From the NCBI RefSeq assembly GCF_963855985.1, contig NC_087118.1:1426001-1490000 (forward strand): a stretch of DNA of 64,000 nucleotides. Reading direction: 5' to 3'. Source of the stretch: Ostrinia nubilalis. Taxonomy: Eukaryota; Arthropoda; Insecta; Lepidoptera; Crambidae. Below, piece after piece: positions 1-9,698 of the stretch. Under the pieces are notes generated by a model that worked only from the letters and a program-made list of their open reading frames with translations, was not told the origin of the DNA and did no database searches. Both the position numbers and the translations under genes were made by a program. Position 1 is the first letter of the stretch, and each line of letters opens with the position of its first letter.

Positions 1-386
1 GATTGCGAGGGCTGAGAGAGGCCCGAGTTGGCCTTCAGCGCCTTCGCAGGGGGGGAAGGAGGGGGAGAGGCCGCGGATTTGCGGGTCCTCTTCGGACGAC
101 TGACGGTGGTGAAGCCACCGTCATCAGCGTCTGAGACAGAGTCACATTCCATGTCCCTACTGGGGGCATGGGATTGGTGATCTATCACAATAGAGTGCTC
201 GTTCGTGAGCGGGATTGGTAGAGGGGCCGAGTTCGGATCGCACATGGCGTCCTCGGGACATGAAGGGGAAGCAGGCTCCTCATACACAGAGCTTGCGAGG
301 GCCTTTGCCCGTATGTGGGCTTTAAACCCGGAGAGGACCTCCGGGTGAGTGGCCCGGAGGAACTTTAAGAGTTCCTCCGTGTCCAT
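1..386 (-). CDS. gag/ORF1-like N-terminal fragment of a retroelement, cut by window edge
   Basis: Reading the minus strand from an ATG at 386-384, 128 codons are open to the window edge. The product starts MDTEELLKFLRATHPEVLSG, followed by a charged helical stretch and then a Ser/Pro/Lys-rich region containing KRTRKSAASPP. This resembles the N-terminus of a non-LTR retrotransposon ORF1 (nucleic-acid-binding gag) of the Jockey type, an impression from composition rather than from a conserved motif; zinc knuckles, if present, lie outside the window. A GC-rich leader without ORFs lies upstream (387-935). An LTR-element gag is the main alternative because a TATA-like box lies about 1.3 kb upstream. 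Confidence 0.5.
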   Translation of the reverse strand, partial: MDTEELLKFLRATHPEVLSGFKAHIRAKALASSVYEEPASPSCPEDAMCDPNSAPLPIPLTNEHSIVIDHQSHAPSRDMECDSVSDADDGGFTTVSRPKRTRKSAASPPPSPPAKALKANSGLSQPSQ

Positions 387-935
387 GACATGGAGTTGAG
401 TTTCGCGACGCGTGAATCTACGCCGGTTCGCAAGTCGCAACCACCGAGAAGAGCCGGCAAGAAACTCGGTGGTTATAGCGGTGTGTAAGTCCCGCACAGT
501 CGGTGTAAACCGTGCGGGGTGAGTGGGAAAAGTGTGCCCTAACCAATGTAACTACGCCGCAACGTAGCAACGCCGCGACGTAGGGTGAGTACCTACTCCT
601 ATCAGTCCTTCAGGAGGGCCCCGGTTGCAAAAACAACCAGGGATACGCTCCTTCAGGGATGGAAAGTAGGGAGGGTCACGCCCGGCAGTGAAAAGACTGT
701 GAAACCGAGTGTCTCAAGGGCGAGGAGGAACGCCTCACCCTCTCAAACGTGCCTTCCAGGAGGCCAAGGTTCACAGCCTAATATACCGGCGGCGGCAGGA
801 AATTTCAGCGCCTTGAAAAAGGCACTGTCGGTCGCTCCCAATCGAACCGAACCGCCTTTAGAAAGGCGTTTAACTACGCTTGTTCGTTATCACCGTTAGG
901 TATCCCAAGCGCAGCCGCGGGCAAGCCACGTAATT
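387..935 (-). other. GC-rich leader upstream of the gag-like ORF
   Basis: No protein-like frame is seen. On the minus strand this would be the 5' untranslated leader of the gag-like ORF. Short inverted motifs occur (ctcggtggtt near 460-475 against aaccaccgag near 440-450; acgtcgcggcg and gttgcggcgtag near 550-575). The ORFs that can be drawn here (for example 585-899 plus) look like composition artefacts. Confidence 0.35.
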
Positions 936-972
936 GTGACAAAACACCACAGAAACAAGACTCGCAGAGCGA

Positions 973-1170
973 GGGCGATAAGCTCGAGGAACTCGGAGCG
1001 CAGCGCATGCGAGCGGGCGGGCGAGGCGGAGCGCACGTCCGTACCGTGCGAGCGATGCGAAGCGAATAAAAGGGCGATAAGCTCGAGGAACTCGGAGCGC
1101 AGCGCATGCGAGCGGGCGGGCGAGGCGGAGCGCACGTCCGTACCGTGCGAGCGATGCGAAGCGAATCCTG
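973..1170. repeat. Two tandem copies of a 99-bp GC-rich unit
   Basis: The unit starting gggcgataagctcgagg at 973 repeats at 1072 with almost no change, giving a 99-bp period. It lies between the TATA-like stretch at 1727-1738 and the minus-strand gag-like ORF, so it may be a repeated promoter or leader monomer of that element. The long ORFs across it on both strands (for example 874-1422 minus) simply repeat with the DNA. Confidence 0.8.
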
Positions 1171-1178
1171 GCCGCTGG

Positions 1179-1702
1179 TTTTTTTTTTTTTTTTTTTGAA
1201 GGGACGCGCGCTGGTAGCTTGAGGAGCTTTTCCAGCTTCACCGGGCAGAGTGGCGAGTACAGAAGGTACTCTAGCCGTTTGGCGATCGTCGGAGCGCGCG
1301 CCGACGAGGCCGAGTGTGGGCTTCGCGAAGCGAAGCCCAGGCTCGTCCGCGTCGGTCGCAGACCGACGTTCGCGATCGGGCCGTATCGAGCGCATAAGGC
1401 GCCCGATCAGTGGCGAACCCAACTAGAGGGTTGCCCACCGCGGTGTTGGACCAAAGTCCAGCCTACGGCGGGCTCACTCTAGTGGGCCCGATCGAGGGGA
1501 CTACGGACGCGGCCTGAGGGCGCCACGGTAGGCTCGGACCTCGGCTCAGGCCGTGTCCGGGGGACGGATAGGGGAGAACCGGCCCGGTACATGTCTGTAC
1601 CGTCCGAAATGGAAAGCAGGGCCTCGTACTCGCCGGCGAGTACGGTGTAACGAGCTACTGTGTTGTGGAGTAGTTGGCGTGCTTAAGGCAGTGATGTCTG
1701 TG
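1179..1702 (-). mobile_element. 5'-truncated Jockey-like LINE 3' end (family J)
   Basis: A T-run (1179-1197) is the poly(A) tail on the minus strand. The rest is the reverse complement of the last few hundred bases of the family J LINE at 22345-22670 (ORF2 C-terminus plus 3' UTR). The insertion is flanked by an 11-bp duplication, ctggccgctgg, at 1168-1178 and 1703-1713. This is ordinary target-primed reverse transcription with 5' truncation. It inserted into the leader or promoter region of the gag-like element. Confidence 0.88.
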
Positions 1703-1713
1703 CTGGCCGCTGG

Positions 1714-1860
1714 GCTGGCTCGCCCGCCTTATATACCCGTTGCGGCGAGCGGGGTCTCGGGGCAGGGCAGTAAACCGGCTGCGCGCGCGCGTAGACCTCG
1801 CTGTGACGTAGTGGCCGGCTCGGCGCTGGTCGCTCGAAGTAAACAAAGGGGCGCGTCGTG
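1714..1860 (-). promoter_or_regulatory. TATA-containing GC-rich promoter-like stretch
   Basis: On the minus strand the sequence reads gcaacgggtatataagg, with the TATA-like core at about 1728-1736, followed by GC-rich DNA leading through the 99-bp repeats into the gag-like ORF. A similar gcaacgggtataaa stretch occurs in both LTRs of element B (near 19229 and 24601). This suggests a retroelement promoter, but no transcription start can be seen. Confidence 0.4.
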
Positions 1861-3074
1861 TTACAAGATCATTAAAAACATCTAATTATCTCTTCTTTCC
1901 AACGATAATAACTAAATATCACTTGTAGTAATTAGATATTGGATTTCGACAAAAATTCAAAGTTTAGTGATGAAAATGTGAAAATAAGACAAAAAATTAT
2001 CCATCGAAAGTTTCTTCAAACATCTCCATCTTTTCTGATATATTGTTTTTCATAGCTTTTTTATATGATTTATTTCAAAATCAAATCAAAAGTAATAACC
2101 GCATAGAAAAGAAGTCTGTTTTTGTATGCGGCCTGATTTTTCGGCTGCCTATGTATGATGCAGCCGTGATCACAAGCAGACTGGCAGCTGGCGGAAATGT
2201 CTGTTCGGGTGGGCTTAAATATTTTAAACTACCCTCATAATGTCAAAATGTTACATTGTAGTGGCGTTACCTCGACACACAGTATTCGTATTCGTACTTG
2301 ACATGTAACTCATATAAAAATGTCGCTCAATCCGTGTTTATCTATTTTAGTTGAAATGGAACGCAAAAATTTAAAATCTTATATTTCATTATATCAGGAT
2401 CATAATAGCCAAATAAATGTAATGTATCAAAAAATAAAAAAATTCCTCGATTTTACCAAAAAATAACAACGGAGAAAGTAAAGTCTTAAATTGTATTCGA
2501 TGATCAAAAATATTTTATTCAATGTTGACCGATATTTGACCAATATTTTGAATACGTGCACAGACAGACATCTAGACATTTACATTTAGGTAGGTAATCG
2601 TACACACACTTAAAACTGTTTAGAAGCTCACTTAGACACACGAATATCGTCAGCCTAACTTTCAAACTGCTTAGGTATGTCCCTTTTTGCAAACTTTACA
2701 GGAGGAAATAACTGTTTATTTTTCATAGTTATGGTACTAATTGAAGTATAATGATGTTTAATTGAAATATAATCATTTATTTAAATTTTGTTTCAGTTTG
2801 AAAATATGCTGACGATAATTATTATTATTCTGTTTATGATTTATTATCTTTTTTAAATTCTGTTTTGAAACACAAAATAAGCATCGCAATTTTTTTCGAT
2901 CTGCGTAAATGAAAATCGAGTCAACATTCCCGTAGGCAGTTATGTTAGAATTGGCAGCGCTTCGCATCTGTATTCTGAGCGCACTTTGGTATCGGGCAGA
3001 AGCGCGGGCGCGCGGCGAGAGGCGCTTTGTCTCGCTCTAATGCTCAAGGTCGTTCGGCCATGTAATCGCCTTAA
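1861..3074. other. AT-rich intergenic DNA, nothing recognised
   Basis: No convincing ORF, repeat terminus or RNA gene is seen. A moderately GC-rich patch lies at 2985-3050, directly left of the LTR of element A. Confidence 0.6.
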
Positions 3075-3234
3075 TGTTATAGTTCTCACAGCACTTTCAA
3101 TGTGTTAGCTAATTTATTGCTATGGAATTTTAAGCAACGCCAAAGCTCATAAGAGCTTTGGCGTCAGAGTTAAGTGCGCGCCTGGGAACGAAGGTGACAT
3201 AAATCTCCATGTTGCCTGACGTAGTTGTGAACCC
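3075..3234 (+). repeat. 5' LTR of element A, left part
   Basis: Matches 15761-15911 closely. It contains a perfect hairpin cgccaaagctc/gagctttggcg near 3138-3163, half of which is lost in the 3' LTR. The LTR is interrupted at 3235 by a LINE and resumes at 9262. Confidence 0.85.
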
Positions 3235-4241
3235 GTATTGTGATAATACTTTAAACAATACTCCTGTATGTGGTAAGATTGTCAGATGCAGTAAAAATAA
3301 ATTTAAAAAGTATGTAAAAATTAGTAATTATATTAAAAAAACAAATAAGTTGATTAAAAAACAAAAATGCTTATACAACAAAGTAAACTATATAAATGAG
3401 AGACAGCGTCTAAAGAATGAGCTTGACATATGTTCCACAATGTTAGAGAATAGTGTACTGAAATATGAACATGATGTCGAAAACCTAGAATATAAATTAT
3501 GTAATCTTAAGAAATCTTTGAACACAATGTCTGAACGGTATCAATGTACAAAAAAAGAGTGTGATGAACATTTCCAGGCTTTGAAAAAATTTATATCTAA
3601 TTGCAACTGTCAAAATTCTATCCTATTGGATGAATCTTGTACAGATATTTTTCAGTCTGGTTGTGAGTCACCACCTACTCTAAACACCCTAAACAAAGAC
3701 TACTGTCCTAGGATATCACACACATTTACCAGCGGCTCCCCAACTAAAAATATTGAAAAAACCAACATAGTAATGTTCAGTGATGAGTTAGGCAAAAATA
3801 TGGGCCAACTGATTAATAGTTACTTGGGACAAAGTGTAATCAACCATTGTTTACCGGGTGCTTCCTATTTACAAATGATGAGAAAAATAACAAATTATTC
3901 GTTCTCAATAAATACCACATTAGTAATTTTAATAGGAAATAGGGGCAATGTAGGCAAAAAGACCTACTAAATATTTTTGATAGCTTATGTTTACTTAATG
4001 TAGATAAAATAATTTTGTTCACATTCCTCTACAGTAGAAGCTTGCCACAGGAGGAAAATAATTTAAGATATAAATTGAATTTGACATTGAATACACTGAC
4101 ATATAATCAATGCAAATTCCATGTAATTGACATTAACAATTATTTAAAAAATAAATGTTTATTGACAATAGATAAATATAATTATCTAAATAAATATTGT
4201 AAAAGACGAATAGCGAATTCGCTATCATATTTTATTAAATA
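3209..4241 (+). pseudogene. LINE D1 ORF1: coiled coil plus SGNH-hydrolase-like region, frameshifted
   Basis: The first frame (3209-3970, 253 aa) has a Lys/Asn-rich coiled coil in about residues 60-120 and then a stretch containing IVMFSDELGKNMGQLIN, like the block I of SGNH/esterase-type ORF1 proteins in CR1- and Daphne-like LINEs. A frameshift near 3960 moves the C-terminus into a second frame (4015-4245). The first eight codons, including the ATG at 3209, come from the host LTR of element A, not from the LINE, so the fusion start is accidental. The 3' end of the frame runs into the Helitron at 4242. Best read as a decayed LINE RNA-binding/chaperone protein. Confidence 0.7.
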
Positions 4242-4420
4242 CTAGCTGACCCGGCGAACTTCGTACCGCCTTAGCGTAGAGAATTTCTTTATATTTTTTT
4301 CCCTAAAAACCTTGTACAGAGTATTAGAAAACTACAAAAAAAAAATCAGCCAAATCGGTCAAGCCGTTTTCATGTTATGTCGTGACAACGGAAAACGGGT
4401 TTCATTTTTATATATATAGA
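4242..4420 (-). mobile_element. Short non-autonomous Helitron
   Basis: On the minus strand it starts tctatatatataaaaatgaa and ends with a GC hairpin ggcgaacttcg-type stem followed by CTAG, inserted between A (4241) and T (4421). These are the canonical Helitron ends (5' TC, 3' hairpin plus CTRR, A/T target). No coding capacity in 179 bp. It interrupts LINE D1 between ORF1 and ORF2. Confidence 0.8.
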
Positions 4421-4549
4421 TTTAGCCATTAATTTGGCTAGCCAAACTGCTTTTATTGAGCAGAACATGGATGTTCGACCCTTGGAATCTGTTCCAAATC
4501 ATAATTTAAATTACATCGTAAGACAATAGAGGATAACTCTGGCATACAA

Positions 4550-7500
4550 AATTCGGGTACAAAGAAATTTAACGGTTTTAATTTAGTGCATCAAAATGTA
4601 CAAGGCTTCTCCGGCAAAGACTTGGAAATTGAGTTATTTAACCAAGAATTGAATATTCATGTCTTATGTTTAACGGAACATTGGCTCAGGCAATATGAAC
4701 TAATGCTGAGCATTAATAATTATAAGCTTATTAGTTCATTCACTAGAGAGTTAGCTATTCGTGGAGGGTCACTAATATTAATCAATGATAAATTAAAATG
4801 TAAAGAGCGTAAAGATATTGTATCTCTCTCTGTTGAGCGAACTATTGAGCTGTCATGTGCAGAACTGGACGACTATGTTATTGTATGTGTATATAGACCC
4901 CCATCTAGTAACTATGAATTATTTGAAACCACAATGGAAGAGGTACTTAGAAGAGTGTGTAATAGTTCAAAGAAAGTAGTTGTATGTGGAGACTTTAATA
5001 TTAATATAATAGAAGATTCCTCTCTTTCAATACGGTTTTTAAATTTATTCAAATCTTTTAACTTGTTAAATCTTTTCTCTGAACCAACTAGGGTGACTCC
5101 AACATCAGCTACTTGCTTAGACAATATATTCTGTAACTGCTTAGTGCTAGAGAAATCAATAATAAATTTTGTTAATTCTGATCATTGCGGTCAAATAGCG
5201 TCATTTCAACACCATTTTGTGCCATCGAGCAAGGAAATAGAATATAGACCAGTCACTGCATCCCAGAAAGACAAATTTAAATCTCAAATATCTAATAAGG
5301 TCCCACTTTTGCATTATTTTAACTGTAGTATAAATATTTTATATGAGCAATTATTTGAATTAATTAAAAATGAGTTCAATAAAACTTTTCCTATGAAAAC
5401 AATTATTATTAAAAACAATAAAACTAAATTCAGTGACTGGGCTACAGTAGGTATTTATATTAGTAGGAAAAAAATGTTTGAATTATATGGTAGAAAAGCC
5501 TATAGTAGCGACCCGGACTTTATAGAATATGTAAAAAAATACTCAAAAGTTTTTAAACAAGTTTGTACTATGGCAAAATCTATTTACATACGTGACAAAA
5601 TTAAAAACTCTGGCAACAAAAATAAAGCTACTTGGAATTGTATTAATAAAGAAACTTGTAGAATTATATCTCGGGATGACACATTCGCATTAAAAATTGA
5701 TAATAAATGCAATGATAAGGTAGCAAACGCATTCGAAGGTTACTTCTCAAATGTACCAATCATAACAACAAGCAATCTTAATTCATGTTCATATCAGGCA
5801 ATGTCTCTTCTCGAAGGTTGTGTTGATGTTTGCAATAGCCCATTAAAATTTAGACAAATAGACCCCATAGTTATTATAAAAACTTTCAAAGAACTAAATA
5901 TAAAAAAGACAGAGGAAAAAGACATAATAAAACCCATCATTCCTCTTATAGCTCCCCATTTAGCTCATTTCTTTAATGAATGTATTAACGAAGGGGGCAT
6001 TTCACGCGAAGCGGACAGCGAAAATCAAGTCAGGTTTTGGATTTTGTTCATATTTGGATTAAATGTACTGCTATATGACCTGAATGGATGTGCATCATTA
6101 TAATTTTTTTATGAAGCTTAGTTTATTTTTTATGAGCGTTCAATAAATTGGTAAAATTTTAGGAAAAGATTTTTCAGAAGCTATTACTGCTATTATTAAA
6201 TTTGATTAAAAATAAACTAACTATTGGACTTTTGAGAATAAATAACTGTGTTTCTTACTGTTTACTACAAATTTGAAATTTCTTATTTGTTCACATAGAA
6301 AACCGGAAGTAAAGTTTTAAAATCGAATTTTACAAAACTTCGGGATTTTTTAAATTTTTTATTTTTATTTTAAAATATACCTAGTAGTCTATAAATAACA
6401 TGTGTAAAGTTGTAGAATGGAGTCTGTATTGGTTTTTGATTTAGACGCAGTACAGTGCGAGCGCGCCGCAATGAGCGCCATACTGGCTATCGACATTTGG
6501 CTACGGTATAAAAATTATTTGTTCGAAAATAACTGAAACGTTAATATTGTTGCATGCATACTCTTAAACAATTATAATTTTGACTCGGCGAACTTTGTAC
6601 CGCCTAAAAACAATGATTGTTGGCATTGAGATGGTATTACGTCGCAGACCACCCACAACTTATTGGATGATATTCTTAAAACATTACCCTTCTTTTTGGG
6701 TAGTCGGGATATGTTAGTCCAGGGTGCCAGCTATCTCTATGCCAAATATCATTAAAATCTGTTCAGCCGTTCTTTGTTTTATACATAAAACAAAGTCGTG
6801 TTAGTTACACGATTTATAAGTCAAGAACGGCTGGGCAGATTTTGATGAAATTTGATATGGAGGTAGCTAGCCAACAACCTAAAAAAGAAGAATAATATTT
6901 TTAGTGTATTATTCAATAAGATGTGGATAGTCCGCGACGTAATACGCACCATCTCAATGCCAACAATCATTGTCTGTTAGACGGTACGAAGTTCGCCGAG
7001 TCAAAATTATAATTGTTTAAGAGTATGCATGCAACAATATTAACGTTTCAGTTATTTTTGAACAAAAAATTTTTATACAGTAGCCAAATGCCATGCTATG
7101 ATAGCCAGTATGACGCTCATTACGGCGCGCTCGCACTGTACTGCGTCTAAATCAAAAACCATTACAGACTCCATTCTACAACTTTACACACGTTATATAA
7201 AGACTACTAGGTATATTTTAAAATAAAAATTTAAAATTTAAAAAATCCCGAAGTTTTGTAAACTTCGATTTTAAAACTTTACTTCCGGTTTTCTATGTAA
7301 ATAAAAAAGAAATTTCAAATTTGTAGTAAATAGTAAGAAACACAGTTATCTATTCTCAAAAGTCCAATGGTTAGTTTATTTTTAATCAAATTTAATAATA
7401 GCAGTAATAGCTTCTGAAAAATCTTTTCCTAAAATTTTACCAATTTTTTGAACGCTCATAAAAAATAAACTAAGCTTCATAAAAAAATTATAATCATGCA

Positions 7501-9007
7501 CATCCATTCAGGTCATATAGCAGTACATTTAATCCAAATATGAACAAAATCCAAAAAATTACTTGATTTTCGCTGTCCGCTTCGCGTGAAATGCCCCGAA
7601 GGTCAGTTCCCTACCCTGATGAAACATAGTAAAATCATACCATTATTTAAAGCAGGACACAAAAGTGACCCATCCAACTTTAGACCTATATCGATACTAC
7701 CTGCGCTCAGTAAAATATTTGAAAAAAATATTTTCAATCAACTACTGTCTCATTTTAACTTAAATAAACTGTTTCATGAAAACAATATGGGTTCACAAAA
7801 GGGAAAAGTACGACCGATGCAGGGGTTGCTCTTATCAAACACATTTTCGATGCTTGGCAGGAGAAAAAAGATGCTATTGGTGTATTTTGTGACTTATCGA
7901 AGGCGTTTGACTGTGTTGATCATCAAACTCTGTTATTTAAGCTAGAACATTATGGCGTATCAGGCAAGGCCTTAAGCCTATTACACTCTTACCTCTCAGA
8001 CAGATTACAAAAAGTAAATATTCACGGAACTAACTCTTCGGGCGCCCCCCTAAAAATGGGAGTGCCCCAAGGCTCAATACTGGGACCATTGCTCTTTCTG
8101 ATTTATATAAATGATCTACCTTTTTATTCAAAGGACCTTTGTGAGATAGTATTATTTGCTGATGACACTTCTTTAATTTTTAAAACTGACAGGCGTCAGG
8201 AAATATTTGACGACGTGAATAATGCTCTTTCCAAAGTATTAGACTGGTTTACAACTAATAATTTGCTATTAAACGCAAAAAAAAACTAAATGTTTAAAAT
8301 TCACTATGCCTAATGTCAAACAAGTTAATACTAATATTACAGTAAATAATGAACGCATTGAACTGATAAACTCTACTGTCTTTCTAGGTATTACCCTAGA
8401 CTGTAAATTACAATGGGGCCCCCATATTGCTGCCTTGGCGGGAAGACTTAGTTCAGCTGCCTTTGCGGTGAGAAAGATCAGAAACTTGACTGATGTTGAA
8501 ACAGCAAGGCTTGTATATTTTAGTTATTTTCATAGTATTATGTCTTATGGTCTTTTACTGTGGGGCTCAGCAGCAGACATAGAATCAATTTTCATTTTAC
8601 AGAAAAGAGCTGTTCGGGCAATATACGGTCTTAAACCACGTGACTCGCTTAGAGAAGTTTTTAAAGAAATCAATATATTGACTGTGGCTTCGCAATACAT
8701 ATTTGATAACATTATGTATGTCCGTAAACATATACATTTATTTACTAAGAAAAGTGACGTCCACTCATTTAACACGAGACATAAGAATAAACTTGCTGTT
8801 CCATCATTTAGGTTGCATAAGATAGGTAATTCATTCTTGGGGTAATGTATTACCATATTTAACAAAATACCACACAACCTTGTCGAATTGCCAATAAACA
8901 AATTTAAGATACATATAAAAAATACCCTTATGTCCAAAGGGTACTACAAGGTTCGAGACTATATTGATGACAAGGATGCGTGGTCAGTTCAGTCTGCACA
9001 TATTTGA
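4550..9007 (+). pseudogene. LINE D1 ORF2: AP endonuclease plus reverse transcriptase, split and frameshifted
   Basis: The open part at 4586-5988 begins HQNVQGFSGKDLEIELF and carries the endonuclease: LTEHW near 4670, CGDFNI near 4985, NSDHCG near 5178. The coding sequence is broken by a palindromic element at 5995-7596 and resumes at 7603 with LMKHSKIIPLFKAG. RT motifs follow: FRPISILPALSKIFE, DLSKAFDCVDHQ (near 7893), MGVPQGSILGPLLFLIY (8056), FADDTSLIF (8156). Frameshifts near 7795, 8050, 8285 and 8840 break it into pieces. The C-terminus ends KDAWSVQSAHI with a stop at 9005-9007. The enzyme would copy the LINE RNA at a nicked target; this copy is dead. Confidence 0.85.
5995..7596. mobile_element. 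1.6 kb palindromic (long inverted repeat) transposon inside LINE D1
   Basis: The left half reads gggcatttcacgcgaagcgg and the right end is its reverse complement; similarity continues inward for nearly the whole element, centred near 6784 on ctttgttttatacataaaac. A 6-bp duplication cgaagg flanks it (5989-5994, 7597-7602), and removing the insert restores the LINE reading frame (NEGQFP). No transposase is visible. Terminal sequence and TSD length do not match a superfamily I can name with confidence. Apparent ORF ends at 6103 and 7586 read into it. Confidence 0.85.
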
Positions 9008-9261
9008 TGTACTTAAATTTGACTATTCTAACCGTTAGATAATTCCTGGCAATAAGTGGTGACTGAGTTTGTTCCGGCGTTTCTTCTCAGCACTTGCCAT
9101 ATGTTTGTCTCGAAGCGCTGGTAGGGCCCAAAAGATAAGGAGACATGTAAAGTGCCCCATAAGGGCTACCTTTTCTTTTTTTATTATTTTCTATTGACGT
9201 TCATAAGTGCCACTTGTGGTCTAAACTGAATAAATATTTTTGATTTTGATTTTTGATTTTG

Positions 9262-9684
9262 TTCAAGTGTAGTATTGATGGATTAATAGCTTTACAAAAA
9301 CTTCAGGTACAGAGTCCTGTAACGTAGAGATTTTGGGTCTCAGTGTTAGATTCATTCGACATTCGGGTTTTGGACGTGGTGGTGACTGGGCGTGGTTCAC
9401 AAATTCGTCAATCGCTCCCAATTTATTAAGTCTAGGTGTCTCTAGCTTTGTTAAATTAATTCAGTAACTTTGATCTTTCTGTTAAATTTAACTGTGGACA
9501 ATATTGATTAAATTACGAACCAGTCTTTACATTCTAGTCTATAGTAAAGTTAGTCGTTTATAATCAGTGATTATATCAGTGTTAGTATCCACTCGCACGT
9601 GTTCCCTATACGCCCACATAGGTAGATAGTATGAATTCAATGAGAAACCCTTCTGGTGCCGTCCGAGAGTCCGACGCTCCGACA
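9262..9684 (+). repeat. 5' LTR of element A, right part
   Basis: Nearly identical to 15912-16336, with a single-base indel in the gattata-atcagtg stretch. It resumes directly after the GATTTT tail of LINE D1 and ends gctccgaca, after which the primer-binding sequence begins. Confidence 0.9.
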
Positions 9685-9698
9685 TCAGAAGTGGGATT
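9685..9698 (+). promoter_or_regulatory. Primer-binding-type site of element A
   Basis: tcagaagtgggatt directly follows the 5' LTR. The same 13 bases tcagaagtgggat follow the 5' LTR of element B at 23010. From memory they are complementary to the 3' T-stem/acceptor side of a leucine tRNA without the last five bases, so priming may start slightly inside the tRNA 3' end; the tRNA identity is inference. Confidence 0.5.

Larger units (their letters stand above)
3235..9261 (+). mobile_element. Daphne-like LINE D1 inserted in the 5' LTR of A
   Basis: A near full-length non-LTR element that splits the LTR between gaacccg and ttcaagtg; the undivided LTR at 15905-15918 shows the empty site. Order: ORF1 with coiled coil and SGNH-like region, a Helitron insertion, ORF2 with endonuclease and reverse transcriptase (split by a palindromic element), 3' UTR, and a tail of GATTTT repeats. 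Protein similarity to the LINE at 27352-30060 is strong. I see no RNase H. Assignment to the Daphne clade of the Jockey superfamily is from general resemblance. No target duplication is evident. Confidence 0.8.

Noticed and set aside
585..1482. Several ORFs of 79-182 codons on both strands
   Set aside because: They lie over the 99-bp tandem duplication and GC-rich leader, repeat with the DNA, and show no domain; composition artefacts.
1553..1885. 110-codon ORF, also present in part at 22203-22496 minus
   Set aside because: It is the antisense of the family J LINE ORF2 end and 3' UTR; the shared peptide reflects shared LINE DNA.
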